Shown: positions 28,832 through 37,843 of the stretch, one piece after another
Layout: every line of letters begins with the position of its first letter
Position numbering within the stretch: position 1 is the stretch's first letter
Assembly (NCBI GenBank): GCA_034370465.1
Contig: JAXMLA010000317.1
Location: 1-64,000 of the forward strand
Source: UBA2197 sp034370465
Lineage (GTDB): Bacteria > Desulfobacterota > Desulfuromonadia > Desulfuromonadales > UBA2197
Reading direction: 5' to 3'
DNA length: 64,000 nt
The notes under the pieces: generated by a model
Database searches by the model: none
Seen by the model: the letters and a program-made list of their open reading frames with translations, nothing else
What the model was told of the DNA's origin: nothing
Position numbers and translations under genes: made by a program

Positions 28832-29374
28832 TCAACTCCGCAATGCCGGAAGCTGGCAAAGTCCGGCAAGGATCGCCAAAGCAAAGGTGATAACCCCGGC
28901 CAACAGGAGGACATATCCGAGGGGTGACCAGACAATGACCATGACCAGAGCTTTAAGGAGGAGGGTCATCGCCACCGCAGCAAGAAGGAGATGAAAAGAA
29001 CGCCCGCAATCACTTGGCTGCACCGCAACCCGGGAGGCAAAGAGTCCCCAGAAGAGGAGGAAAACGCCTTGCGCCGGGGAGTGTGCCGACACATTGCCAA
29101 GCTGGGAGATTTGTGAACAGGTAAAGAGGCCAAAGGCGACCAGCACCACCGATTCGAGGTAGCGCTCCTGACGCCAGGCCTGCAAACCGGCGCCAATCTG
29201 GATCACCGCCGCAAGGAAGAGCGGAGCGAGCAATGTTTGAGCACTGGCAGCGACAGGGGAGAGAACAACGGCTTCGAGCAGTACGGCGAAGCCAAGCGCC
29301 AAGATCCCGGCGACTCGGGTCATCATCCAGGTTTCTTGTGATTTTGCCACGCTAAGGGTCGAGTTTCTGGCCAT
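28832..29374 (-). CDS. Predicted six-span membrane protein (180 aa)
   Basis: 180 residues from ATG 29374, which has AGGAGG six bases upstream; a longer frame continues to 29464 but lacks a ribosome site. Five to six hydrophobic segments are seen, for example residues about 20-40 (ILALGFAVLLEAVVLSPV), 50-66, 78-96, 108-122, 133-150 and 153-172. There is a faint likeness to the GPR1/FUN34/YaaH (SatP) family in the overall pattern, but the NPAPLGL signature is missing, so I do not assign it. It is separated by 87 bases from the next membrane protein. Confidence 0.65.
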   Translation of the reverse strand: MARNSTLSVAKSQETWMMTRVAGILALGFAVLLEAVVLSPVAASAQTLLAPLFLAAVIQIGAGLQAWRQERYLESVVLVAFGLFTCSQISQLGNVSAHSPAQGVFLLFWGLFASRVAVQPSDCGRSFHLLLAAVAMTLLLKALVMVIVWSPLGYVLLLAGVITFALAILAGLCQLPALRS

Positions 29375-29585
29375 GATCGCCTCCTGATCAACGTCTTTGT
29401 ATCCCACTTGATTCGACAGCAGCATATCCGATTTCATCCGAACTCGCCTGGCGTCCGCTTTCACAGATCTACTAGCAACGGCTATGCCAGCCTAAAGACA
29501 AACTATAACAACATAAGATTGTTGAAATTATTTTAAACCTCTACAGATAATTCTCTTGCCCCCTCTCTACCCTTTGCTGGTTTGC

Positions 29586-29616
29586 AAAAAAAAAGCCCCG
29601 ATCTTTGCATCGGGGC
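29586..29616 (-). terminator. Terminator of the kinase/NtrC operon
   Basis: GCCCCGATG...CATCGGGGC-type stem (29595-29602 with 29609-29616) followed on the minus strand by nine T. Confidence 0.9.
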
Positions 29617-29654
29617 GAATCGATCACTGGCGAGTCGGGCTTGTACTCCAAAAC

Positions 29655-31043
29655 TCAGCTGTAATCTTCTTTTTTCAAACCGTATTTTTTAATCTTGCGG
29701 TAGATGGTCGCCATATTCATTCCGGCTTCACGGGCGGCCTCGTCAATATTCCCTCCCTTTTTTCGCAGCAGCATCTTGAGGTAATCGGTCTCAAAGGCGG
29801 TCATGGCGGCGGTATAATCGCTATCGAGCATCGCGGTGAGCTGCGATGCTCCGCCGGTAAAGGAGGGGGGCATCTCGATAAACTGTTCGAGTATCGGCAG
29901 GTCGATGAGGGCGTCTTCGCTGCCGATCGCCATACAGGCCTCAACGACATTGCGCAATTGGCGAATATTCCCCGGCCAGGGGAAGCTCTTGAGGGCTTCG
30001 CTCGCTTCCGGACTGAAGCCCTTGACGCTGGTGCCGAACTTTTTATTCTGTTCCTGAACAAAGTGCGCGGCGAGCAAAGGGATATCTGCGACCCGTTCGC
30101 GCAGCGGCGGCAGGCGCAGATTGAGGACGTTGAGGCGATAATATAGATCTTCGCGAAAGGTGCCGGTCCTTACATCCGCGCTCAAATCGGCGTTGGTAGC
30201 GGAGATGATGCGCACATCCACCTTGATCGGCTGCGTATCGCCAATGCGGAGAAACTCCTGCTCCTGGAGAAAACGGAGCAAAGTCTTCTGCACGTTGATC
30301 GGCAGATTCCCGACCTCATCCAAAAAGAGGGTGCCACCATCAGCGGCTTCCAAGAGTCCTTTGCGATTTTCCGCCGCACCGGTAAAGGCTCCCTTTTTAT
30401 AGCCGAAAAGCTCACTCTCCAACAGGGATTCGGAGAGGGCACCGCAATTGATGGCGACAAAACGCTTGTCACGGCGCGGAGAGTTGTAGTGCAGGGCCTG
30501 GGCGACGAGTTCCTTGCCGGTACCGGATTCGCCGGTAATCAGCACCGAAGTGTCGCGCACCGCCACCTTCTCCATGCGCTCGATTAAAGTCTTCAAGGCC
30601 GGAGCGCTGCCGATCATCTTGTCAAAACGGAACTTGCCGACCAGCTCTTCGCGGAGTTGACGGTTCTCTTCGAGAAGTTTGGTCTGCTGCAGAGCATTAC
30701 GCACCCGGTAAATGAGTTCTTCCGGCTCAAAGGGCTTGGTGAGCATATCGTAGGCGCCACGCCGCAAGGCCTGAATTGCGGTCTCGACCGTGGCGTAGGC
30801 GGTAATCATGATCACCGGGATGGCCGGCGCCTTGGCCTTGATCCGCTCCAGAACTTCAATTCCGTCCATCCCCGGCATCTTGATGTCGGAGATGACCAGG
30901 TCCCACTCTTCGGCCTTGAAACTTTCCACGGCCTCAAAAGAGCGGGTGAAAGCGCCGACCTTAAAGCCGTTATCTTTGAGGACCGCCGCCATCATTCGGC
31001 AGAGACCTTCTTCATTATCGATGAGCAGAATGCGATTCTTCAC
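29655..31043 (-). CDS. NtrC-family sigma-54 response regulator
   Basis: 462 residues. The receiver (1-120) has NEEGLCRMM, phospho-acceptor LVISDIKMPGMDG and LTKPFEPEE. The AAA+ domain carries Walker A GESGTGKE, the sigma-54-contacting GAFTGA loop and the Walker B LFLDEVG. The C-terminal Fis-type helix-turn-helix is NIDEAAREAGMNMATIYRKI. It activates sigma-54 promoters after phosphorylation by the kinase encoded immediately upstream, with which it overlaps by four bases. No nearby sigma-54 promoter was found, so target genes are elsewhere. Confidence 0.93.
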   Translation of the reverse strand: MKNRILLIDNEEGLCRMMAAVLKDNGFKVGAFTRSFEAVESFKAEEWDLVISDIKMPGMDGIEVLERIKAKAPAIPVIMITAYATVETAIQALRRGAYDMLTKPFEPEELIYRVRNALQQTKLLEENRQLREELVGKFRFDKMIGSAPALKTLIERMEKVAVRDTSVLITGESGTGKELVAQALHYNSPRRDKRFVAINCGALSESLLESELFGYKKGAFTGAAENRKGLLEAADGGTLFLDEVGNLPINVQKTLLRFLQEQEFLRIGDTQPIKVDVRIISATNADLSADVRTGTFREDLYYRLNVLNLRLPPLRERVADIPLLAAHFVQEQNKKFGTSVKGFSPEASEALKSFPWPGNIRQLRNVVEACMAIGSEDALIDLPILEQFIEMPPSFTGGASQLTAMLDSDYTAAMTAFETDYLKMLLRKKGGNIDEAAREAGMNMATIYRKIKKYGLKKEDYS

Positions 31044-33016
31044 GATGGGTCATCCTCGGGGTCGAGCGGCAGCGTCACGACAAAGGTCGTTCCCTGACCG
31101 GGGTGGCTGTGCACCTTGATCCGGCCGTGGTGAAAATCGATGATCTGCCGGGTAATGGCGAGACCGAGTCCGGTCCCCCGTGCTTTCGTGGTGTAAAACG
31201 GTTCAAAGATCTGCTCCAGCTGCTCCGGCGCCATACCGACCCCGGAATCGCGGAATTCAATCTCGACACATTTATCGTCAAGCGCACGGGTGCTGACCGT
31301 CAGGACTCCCCCCTGCGGCATCGCTGCTCCGGCATTAAGGATAAGATTGATCGCCACCTGCCGCAACTGATCACCATCTGCGCGCAGCAGTGGCAAGCCG
31401 GTGGTAAAGTTCCTTTCGATCTGCACCTGATGCATGTCAGTATGGTTGGCGGCAAAGTTGAGAATCTCTGCCAGCAGCAGGTTTAAATCGATCGTCTCCA
31501 GCGCCGGTTGTGGCGTCCGGGCGTAACTGAGCAGGTTCTGGACAATCTTTTTACAGCGCTTGCTTTCCCGTTTGATCTCATGAATGTAGTTATAGTTCGG
31601 ATCATCTTCGGGAATCTTCCCCTCCAGATAACTGGCATAACCGAGGATGACACCGAGGGGATTATTGATTTCATGCGCAACGCCGGAAGAAAGGACCCCC
31701 AGGGAGGCCATCTTCCCTTGCTGCGCCAGGGCGGTCTCCATCTCACGGTGACACTTGATCATTTCGGTCATGCGATTGAAAGTGGCGGCAAGTTCCCCCA
31801 TTTCATCGTGACTCTTGACCCGGACCGGTTGATCGAAACGGCCGCGCTTGACCTGGCGGATCCCTTCGAGCATGCGCTGAATCGGCCGGGTGACGATCTT
31901 CGAAACAAAGATCACCAGCAAAATTGAAACCAGACAGGTGGCGGTGGTCAGTAGTAACATACTGACAAAAGTCCGAACCCGCAACGCGTTGGCGGCTTCG
32001 TAAAATTCATCTTCGTACGAACCGACAGCGACCACCCAATCCCAGGGAGCAAAGTAGACGTAACGGGCGATCTTCTGGCGCGGTGCCCGTTCCCCTTCAT
32101 TTTGCCAGGGGTAACGGATCCACCCCTGCTTGTTGGCGCGCATCTCCCGTAAAAAAGCCTTCCCCTCGGCATCACGGGCATCAAGATGATTCTCCCCTTC
32201 ACTCAAAGGGTGAATTGTAAAGATCCCGGCGCCATCGATGGCATAGATATAGCCGGTGCGCCCGACCTTCTTCTCTTTCAGGCGGGCCTTGAGGTCTTCG
32301 AAGGATTTTCGCTCAAAAGCGATATCTTCGGCCGTTTCATCGAGATAACCACTGGCGGCAATAATCCAGTCCCATTGCGGGAAGTAACGGTAGGCGGCAA
32401 TCTTCATCCGCGCCTGCCGGTCACCGAGCTCCGCATTGCGCCAGGGATAAGTGATAAAGAGGACCTCCCCGGGTTGCGCCTTAAGTGCCGTCTCGATCAT
32501 CTCCCGGATGAAGAAACGGCCGTTTTCATCCTGGGCAGCGAAGATATTCTCCCCCTGCTGCGCCACATGCGCCTGCAGAACCCCCTGGCTGTTGACCGCA
32601 TAAAGATAGCCGCTCGGGCCGACACTGACTTTGAGTAGCGCTTTGCGGGCCTCTTCCTGAGCGGCCGCCAGCGGGACCCCGGAACGGCGATGTTGATCGT
32701 TCTGGCTCTCAGCAATCCCCCAGGCGATACTGGCAAGGGCCTTGAGATCCCGATTGAAACTCTCGCGCTTATCTTGACGATAGACCTGAAATTGCTGGTA
32801 ATGAGCGCTGAGCAGATCGACGGTAAAGGCGGCCATGTGATCGAGATCAGCTTCACTGCTGCGGGTTATCCCCAAAGTCGCCTGACTGGCGCCGATGTAA
32901 CCGACGACACTGCCGACGATGATGACCGGCAGCACCACCAGCGGCAAAACGACGACGAGGAGTTTACCGCGCAGCTTGAGATTGCGAAACCATTCAACCA
33001 GGTAGGGGATCTTCAT
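31040..33016 (-). CDS. Membrane histidine kinase with two Cache domains
   Basis: 658 residues. A TM segment at about 17-40 and another at about 335-360 flank a large extracytoplasmic region. This carries two tandem sCache-like domains, each with a YLYAV/GYIYAIDGAG core and a WDWIIAASGY or WDWVVAVGSYEDEF ending, suggesting two ligand sites for small organic acids. A HAMP domain follows (VTRPIQRMLEGIRQV), then HisKA with the H-box SSGVAHEINNPLGVIL and HATPase (NLILNAGAAM, DSGVGMAPEQ, GTGLGLAI). Two Cache modules in one sensor is uncommon. It pairs with the NtrC-type regulator downstream and may report on a carboxylate electron donor. Confidence 0.9.
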   Translation of the reverse strand: MKIPYLVEWFRNLKLRGKLLVVVLPLVVLPVIIVGSVVGYIGASQATLGITRSSEADLDHMAAFTVDLLSAHYQQFQVYRQDKRESFNRDLKALASIAWGIAESQNDQHRRSGVPLAAAQEEARKALLKVSVGPSGYLYAVNSQGVLQAHVAQQGENIFAAQDENGRFFIREMIETALKAQPGEVLFITYPWRNAELGDRQARMKIAAYRYFPQWDWIIAASGYLDETAEDIAFERKSFEDLKARLKEKKVGRTGYIYAIDGAGIFTIHPLSEGENHLDARDAEGKAFLREMRANKQGWIRYPWQNEGERAPRQKIARYVYFAPWDWVVAVGSYEDEFYEAANALRVRTFVSMLLLTTATCLVSILLVIFVSKIVTRPIQRMLEGIRQVKRGRFDQPVRVKSHDEMGELAATFNRMTEMIKCHREMETALAQQGKMASLGVLSSGVAHEINNPLGVILGYASYLEGKIPEDDPNYNYIHEIKRESKRCKKIVQNLLSYARTPQPALETIDLNLLLAEILNFAANHTDMHQVQIERNFTTGLPLLRADGDQLRQVAINLILNAGAAMPQGGVLTVSTRALDDKCVEIEFRDSGVGMAPEQLEQIFEPFYTTKARGTGLGLAITRQIIDFHHGRIKVHSHPGQGTTFVVTLPLDPEDDPS

Positions 33017-33024
33017 CTTGACCC

Positions 33025-33780
33025 TTAACGGCTGACATCACGGGCAGTGCGACGTTTTGCCGCCAGCTCCTGCCGCAACCAGTCGTACCAGGAAGAAAGA
33101 CCAACCCCGCTTTGGCAGGAGAGCTCAAAGATGCGGACCTGCGGATTCACCTGCCGGGCAAAAGCTTTACACTGCTCGATATCGAAGCGCAGGTAAGGGA
33201 GGAGGTCGATCTTGGTAAGGAGGAGAATGTCGGCGGCCTTGAACATATCCGGATACTTGAGGGGTTTATCCTCCCCTTCCGTCACCGAGAGGAGGGCAAT
33301 CTTCGCATCTTCACCGAGGTCAAATGAAGCCGGGCAGACGAGGTTGCCGACATTTTCAATCATGAGGATATCAAGGGGGAGGCCTGCGAAGTTTTCCATG
33401 CCGTGCCCGACCATATGCGCATCAAGATGACAGCCGCTGCCGGTATTGATCTGCACGGCCGGCACCCCGGTGGCGGCGATCCGCTCGGCATCGTTGCTCG
33501 TCTGCTGGTCCCCTTCGAGGACGGCAAAATGCACTTCATGCTGCAAATCGCTGAGGGTCCGCTCAAGCAGAGTCGTTTTTCCGGAACCGGGTGAGCTGAC
33601 CAGATTATAAACGAGCAGGCCTTTTTCCTGAAAGAAGCGACGATTCCCGGCGGCGAGGCGATTATTCTTGGCAAGGAGATCTTCCTCAATCCGGACGACC
33701 CGTCCCGGACTCAGTTCAGCGACGGGAGGGTGATGGTGATGATGATGGCCGCTCGGGCCACAACCGCAATCAGTACACAT
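33025..33780 (-). CDS. hypB: Hydrogenase nickel incorporation GTPase HypB
   Basis: 251 residues. The N-terminus begins MCTDCGCGPSGHHHHHHPP; CxxCGC is a high-affinity nickel site and the histidine run may store nickel. The GTPase has SSPGSGKTTLLERTL (G1), FAVLEGDQQTSNDAERI and IVNTG-type HLDAHMV metal site, and TKIDLLPYL. It drives nickel delivery to hydrogenase large subunits with HypA. hypA starts upstream on the same strand with only a few bases between the genes. No hydrogenase structural genes are in the window. Confidence 0.95.
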   Translation of the reverse strand: MCTDCGCGPSGHHHHHHPPVAELSPGRVVRIEEDLLAKNNRLAAGNRRFFQEKGLLVYNLVSSPGSGKTTLLERTLSDLQHEVHFAVLEGDQQTSNDAERIAATGVPAVQINTGSGCHLDAHMVGHGMENFAGLPLDILMIENVGNLVCPASFDLGEDAKIALLSVTEGEDKPLKYPDMFKAADILLLTKIDLLPYLRFDIEQCKAFARQVNPQVRIFELSCQSGVGLSSWYDWLRQELAAKRRTARDVSR

Positions 33781-33782
33781 GC

Positions 33783-34124
33783 TCAGTCAACCTCCACTTC
33801 GACGACGCGCAGCTCCTCCCCCTGCAACCGTTCCAGAGAAAAGCCGCCGCAGGCGGGACAGGCAACGGTATAGGTGTCAAGGGCGCACTCGGCGTGACAG
33901 TCATAACACCGTCCACGACCGGGGATAAAGACGATCTCCAAACGACTCCCCTCAAGGAGGGTGCCGCGGCTGCAGGCTTCAAAACAGAACTCGACCGATT
34001 CCGGGACAACGCCGGCAAGAGCGCCGATCTCGACTTTGACCGAGCGCACCTGGGTGGCGCCGTTTTTCCGCGCGGCGCCTTCGGCAATCTCCACCAGATG
34101 TTGGGTCAAACCGAGTTCATGCAT
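33783..34124 (-). CDS. hypA: Hydrogenase maturation nickel metallochaperone HypA
   Basis: 113 residues. The start at 34124 gives the family N-terminus MHELGLTQ, whose histidine 2 binds nickel. A longer frame from 34139 would put five extra residues before it, which is unlikely. The zinc site is formed by CYDC and CPACG near residues 74-94, and the surrounding beta sheet (IEIVFIPGRGRCYDCHAE) is typical. HypA hands nickel to HypB and hydrogenase. The stop and hypB start are almost adjacent. Confidence 0.94.
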   Translation of the reverse strand: MHELGLTQHLVEIAEGAARKNGATQVRSVKVEIGALAGVVPESVEFCFEACSRGTLLEGSRLEIVFIPGRGRCYDCHAECALDTYTVACPACGGFSLERLQGEELRVVEVEVD

Positions 34125-34203
34125 GTCAATCAGGTCCATTCTGTGTGAGAATAAAAGCTTATAGCATGCCTTTTACAACGGCGTAAAGGATTGGTCAGGG
34201 CCC

Positions 34204-34977
34204 ATGGTCGAACTCTTTGACACGCATATTCATCTTGATCGCCTGCCAGGTGACGATCTGGCAAACGAAATCGAACAGGCGCGGCAACAGGGAATTTATT
34301 CCTTCCTGATTCCGGGGATCGCGCCAGCGAACTGGGATACCTTGACAAACCTCGCCGGGGAGCATGCCGGACTCTTCCTCGCCCCCGGCGTCCACCCTTT
34401 GGCAGCAGAATCCTGGTCGCCGCAGGTCGAGGAGCGGCTCGTCCAACTCCTTGCGCATCCGGCGGTGGTCGCCATCGGCGAGATCGGTCTTGACAGCAAG
34501 CTGCCCGTTCCCTTGGGGCTGCAGGAACAGGTCTGTCGCGCCCAACTGCGTCTTTCTGTCGCCGCCGGCCGGCCAGTCCTGCTCCATTGTCGCGGTCTCC
34601 TCACGCGCTGTTTAGAAATTTTCCAGGAAGAGCAGGGGCCACGCGTCGGCGGAATCCTCCATGCTTTTTCCGGTAGCGTCGAGGTGGCAAAGGTGGCGCT
34701 ACGCTTGAATCTATCCCTCGGTTTCGGCGGCGGCATTACCTGGCCCGAGGCACGTCGCGCTCCGGAGGTGCTGCGCACCTTACCGGCAACCGCCTTTGTC
34801 CTCGAAAGCGATGCCCCGGATCAGAGCCCGGAACCGTACCGCCACGAGCGCAACCGGCCGCAGTGGCTGACCCTCACCGCCAGACGCTGTGCCGAACTGC
34901 GCCAGTGCTCGCTGGAGGAAGTTGCCGCGCAAACGACAACCAATGCCCGGCGGATACTGAATCTGCCATCCTCGTAA
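34204..34977 (+). CDS. TatD-family metal-dependent hydrolase
   Basis: 257 residues of TIM-barrel TatD DNase/YcfH type. FDTHIHLDRLPGDDL holds the first metal-binding HxH, FLAPGVHPL and AIGEIGLDSKLPVPLGLQEQVCRAQ hold the middle ligands and glutamate, LLHCR the histidine and LESDAPDQSPEP the closing aspartate. The family hydrolyses 3' ends of DNA or RNA; some members act as deacylases. The promoter region is the divergent space shared with hypA. Substrate here is unknown. Confidence 0.92.
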   Translation: MVELFDTHIHLDRLPGDDLANEIEQARQQGIYSFLIPGIAPANWDTLTNLAGEHAGLFLAPGVHPLAAESWSPQVEERLVQLLAHPAVVAIGEIGLDSKLPVPLGLQEQVCRAQLRLSVAAGRPVLLHCRGLLTRCLEIFQEEQGPRVGGILHAFSGSVEVAKVALRLNLSLGFGGGITWPEARRAPEVLRTLPATAFVLESDAPDQSPEPYRHERNRPQWLTLTARRCAELRQCSLEEVAAQTTTNARRILNLPSS

Positions 34978-35109
34978 ACCGGTCCTGTACTGAATTGAAC
35001 GAATGGAAGTTTCTACGGATTGAGGTCATCTATGGACTGAAGGTTTTCGCACTTTGGGGGAAGGCGAAGAATGGAGGCAGGCTGGTCCCCAGGATTCTTG
35101 CCGGAGGGA

Positions 35110-35343
35110 TCATTTATCGGGCAAGCGATTGCGAATGATCCGCATAAATAGGACACCGAGAATGGTAAGGCTCAGCCCGGCAAAGAGGAGGACGTAACCA
35201 AAGCTGTCCATGCGCCCCCAGTCGCCATAACTCTGCCCCTTCATCAAGACCATCAATGCGACGCCGCAAAAGATGCTGATCCCGCCAAGGATATAAAGGA
35301 TCAAAGAAGCATAGATCAGGACATAACCGGTATTCTTCTTCAT
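35110..35343 (-). CDS. Small two-span membrane protein (77 aa)
   Basis: 77 residues with two hydrophobic segments (about residues 7-32, YVLIYASLILYILGGISIF, and 47-64, YVLLFAGLSLTILGVLFM), a short acidic-polar loop and a basic tail. A longer start at 35451 overlaps the end of the cytochrome gene and is less credible. No clear ribosome site precedes the ATG at 35343. It lies downstream of the multiheme cytochrome gene but beyond that gene's terminator, so cotranscription is doubtful. Family unknown. Confidence 0.55.
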   Translation of the reverse strand: MKKNTGYVLIYASLILYILGGISIFCGVALMVLMKGQSYGDWGRMDSFGYVLLFAGLSLTILGVLFMRIIRNRLPDK

Positions 35344-35362
35344 AGGAGACGCCGTCAAAAGT

Positions 35363-35394
35363 AAAGTGGGGCGCCGAATGCGGCGCCCCACTTT
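35363..35394 (-). terminator. Terminator of the multiheme cytochrome
   Basis: AAAGTGGGGCGCCG/CGGCGCCCCACTTT stem; directly follows the cytochrome stop codon on the minus strand. Confidence 0.8.
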
Positions 35395-35402
35395 CTGTTT
35401 AG

Positions 35403-37253
35403 TTAGTGCCCTGATCCGGTCGCCAGGGCCAGAATCATCAGAATCAGGCAACCGAGGCCGGTGAATAAGGCGATGAAGCCGAAGCCTTTCAGCACAAAGT
35501 CATAAAAGACGCCGCTCGGTTTTTTTACAACGTATTTTTCGAGGGTGCCGTCTTCTTCGTAGCGCCGCCACTGGTCGCCACGCTCTTCGATAAACTCTTC
35601 TTTCGACATCTGACCATTAAAGATAACAAAGTCCATGGGGAACTTTTCCGGCCGCCCGTGCGTGTTGAAGAAGTGAACGGTGAAGATAAAGCCGGTGGCA
35701 AGGAGGGCTTCGTCGGAGTGGACAATCGTCGCGACATTGAAGGCCCAACCCGGCAGGACGACGCCGAAGATCTCGGGGAACCACAACATCAGACCGGAGC
35801 CGCCGATGGCAAACATACCCCAGAAGACCGCGATGAAGTCGAACTTTTCCCAGTAGGTCCAGCGTTCAAAGGTCGGTTTCGGACCCATGAAGAGGAACCA
35901 TTTGACCATCCCGATCACATCTCTGACATCACGGAAGTTCGGACAAAGAGATTCCGGCCCGAAGAGGCGCTGCAGGAAGTTTCCCTTCACCTTCTTATCG
36001 ATAAAGAGGAAGTTGATCGTCATGAGGATGGCGGTCAGGAAGTAGGCAAAGGTCAGAACCGCACAAGCCCGATGGATCAAGCCGGCATTGGCGGTACCGC
36101 CAAAGAACTCCATCATAAAACGCGCCCAGCCCTGGTCAGCAAACTTCAGCGGCAGACCGGTGAGGGAGAGACCGAGGAAACTGACGATGACGGTGAGGTG
36201 CATGACAATATGACGACCGGTAAAACGGCGATACTGCTTGTGCCCATCCGGAATAACATGGGCGATATGACCAGCGTGCAGCTCTGCCAGCTTTTCCCGG
36301 TTTTCGACAAAACCACGGAAGAGCCAGAGGAGGGTATGAATCCAGAAGACGGTGAAAGTTCCGAGGAGGAGCCCGGTCATCAGCACGAAGGTCCAGTACA
36401 GAACCGGATACTCGGCCGAATCGGTCATGTCGGCATGGGCATAATATTCGGTAAAGGGAACCGTTGCCTTGGGGTGACAGGCGCCACAGGTCTTGACCAG
36501 ATTGGCCGGGTTGATGCTCGACCGGATATCCTGCGGCGGGAGAATCGAGTGCGAAGTATGGCAATCAGCGCAACCGGCCGCTTTTTCCGGAAAACCAAGG
36601 CGGTAGTTCTTGCCGTGATAACTGTCGAGATAGGTCTTGACCGCAATCTTGGTGATGCCATTGCGCTCCATCATCTCTTCATCGGCATGACACTTCAAGC
36701 AGACCTTGGTGTGAAATTCTTTCCCTTCTTTCGACGCTTCTTCGCCGATGGGCTGAATCTCGTGCAGGTTATGGCAGTCATTGCAAGCCGCGGAATCCGG
36801 ATTGCCGTCTAAAACGGCCTTACCATGAAAGGAGGCCATATAAGTGTCGGCAAGATCATGGCAGTTGCTGCAAGTCGCAACGACCTTCGCTTTATCCCCT
36901 TGCCAGGGTTGATGCACGTGGATATCGGTGTGACATTCAAAACACTTGATGTCATTGAGCATGTGCACGCTGCTGTAGTGCTCGTTCGTCTCTTTTTTAT
37001 GACAGCGGACACACTTGACATCGCCCGGCATCTGCTCGCCATCTTCATGGCGTTTCAGGTCGGTAATTTCGAGATGGCAACTGGTGCAGCCGTTCTGGCC
37101 ATGGACCGATTGAGAAAAGGTCTTCATCGTCGCGACCTTGTCGTGACACTTGAGGCATTCCTCGGGGTTTAGGGCGACGCCATCTGCCAAAACTACACAC
37201 GGTGCCAACAGCAGGAGCGCCAGTACCATCCATCGATAAATCCTCACAACCAT
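35403..37253 (-). CDS. Nonaheme c-type / cytochrome b membrane protein (CbcL-like)
   Basis: 616 residues. A signal peptide (about 1-23, LALLLLAPCVVLADG) is followed by nine CxxCH heme-binding motifs in the first 260 residues (CLKCH, CTSCH, CVRCH, CFECH, CSNCH, CNDCH, CLKCH, CADCH, CGACH). From about residue 285 the chain spans the membrane several times with a cytochrome b561-like set of histidines (HIVMHLTVIVSF, LIHRACAVLTF, TIVHSDEALL, FTVHFFNTHG). Nine c hemes joined to a di-heme b domain is the layout of Geobacter CbcL, a menaquinol-oxidising inner-membrane protein needed for extracellular electron transfer at low potential. The assignment to that family is by architecture only; the C-terminal half also resembles quinol dehydrogenase subunits. 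Confidence 0.82.
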   Translation of the reverse strand: MVVRIYRWMVLALLLLAPCVVLADGVALNPEECLKCHDKVATMKTFSQSVHGQNGCTSCHLEITDLKRHEDGEQMPGDVKCVRCHKKETNEHYSSVHMLNDIKCFECHTDIHVHQPWQGDKAKVVATCSNCHDLADTYMASFHGKAVLDGNPDSAACNDCHNLHEIQPIGEEASKEGKEFHTKVCLKCHADEEMMERNGITKIAVKTYLDSYHGKNYRLGFPEKAAGCADCHTSHSILPPQDIRSSINPANLVKTCGACHPKATVPFTEYYAHADMTDSAEYPVLYWTFVLMTGLLLGTFTVFWIHTLLWLFRGFVENREKLAELHAGHIAHVIPDGHKQYRRFTGRHIVMHLTVIVSFLGLSLTGLPLKFADQGWARFMMEFFGGTANAGLIHRACAVLTFAYFLTAILMTINFLFIDKKVKGNFLQRLFGPESLCPNFRDVRDVIGMVKWFLFMGPKPTFERWTYWEKFDFIAVFWGMFAIGGSGLMLWFPEIFGVVLPGWAFNVATIVHSDEALLATGFIFTVHFFNTHGRPEKFPMDFVIFNGQMSKEEFIEERGDQWRRYEEDGTLEKYVVKKPSGVFYDFVLKGFGFIALFTGLGCLILMILALATGSGH

Positions 37254-37333
37254 AACGATTCCTCCCTTTTCTCTCCTGATGACTTCGACTACATGCGACA
37301 GATTAAACGCAGAACACTCAATCTAGCGGACAC

Positions 37334-37362
37334 AATCTACAGATTGACCAACTTAATTTCAA
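37334..37362 (-). promoter_or_regulatory. Candidate promoter of the multiheme cytochrome
   Basis: TTGAAA (37357-37362), 17 bases, TAGATT (37334-37339) on the minus strand, about 80 bases before the start codon. Confidence 0.55.
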
Positions 37363-37432
37363 CAAAAAAGTTTAATAAAACATTGTTTTTGTTCGCATTG
37401 TCATATAATTGCAGAATTTTAATGTCGTCGAC

Positions 37433-37466
37433 CAAAAAAAGGGTGCAGCCCTTTGGCAGCACCCTT
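37433..37466 (-). terminator. Terminator of the atp operon
   Basis: AAGGGTGC with GCACCCTT forms the stem, followed by TTTTTTT on the minus strand; it lies past atpE. Confidence 0.88.
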
Positions 37467-37491
37467 AATCTTTCAACCGCAGCAATAGAAT

Positions 37492-37767
37492 TTACTGAGC
37501 AGCTTGTCCGGCCAACTGCATCACCTGAGCGGTGAAGGGGTTGGCGAAAAGAATAATCATGCAGACAACGAAAACATAGATAGCGAGGGACTCGATCATG
37601 GCCAGACCGATCATCATCGTGGTCAGGATCTTGCCGCTGGCGCCAGGGTTACGGGCAACCCCTTCAACTGCGCTCTTGATTGCCAATCCCTGGCCGAGGC
37701 CGGTACCGAAAGAACCGATCGCCATGCCGAAACCGGCAGCAATCATACACCAAGCAAAAAACGTCAT
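37492..37767 (-). CDS. atpE: F0 ATP synthase subunit c
   Basis: 91 residues forming the two-helix hairpin of the rotor ring. The ion-binding glutamate is in GLAMIESLAIYVF in helix 2. Helix 1 has GTGLGQGLAIKSAVEG and the loop is RNPGASG. The glutamine in GLGQG, the serine after the glutamate and the tyrosine four residues on match part of the sodium-binding set of Ilyobacter/Propionigenium c subunits, but the threonine after the serine is leucine here. AAGGAG lies upstream of the ATG. It is the last gene of the F0 operon. Confidence 0.96.
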   Translation of the reverse strand: MTFFAWCMIAAGFGMAIGSFGTGLGQGLAIKSAVEGVARNPGASGKILTTMMIGLAMIESLAIYVFVVCMIILFANPFTAQVMQLAGQAAQ

Positions 37768-37843
37768 TGTACTACTCCTTCCAAAAATGGGGGTTAATTG
37801 TTCCTATACAGATAGGACCAAGGCGGAAAACAGTCAGCAAAGG

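Noticed and set aside
35658..36812. A 384-codon plus-strand frame opposite the multiheme cytochrome
   Set aside because: The minus-strand frame carries nine CxxCH motifs and a signal peptide; this frame has none of the features of a real protein.
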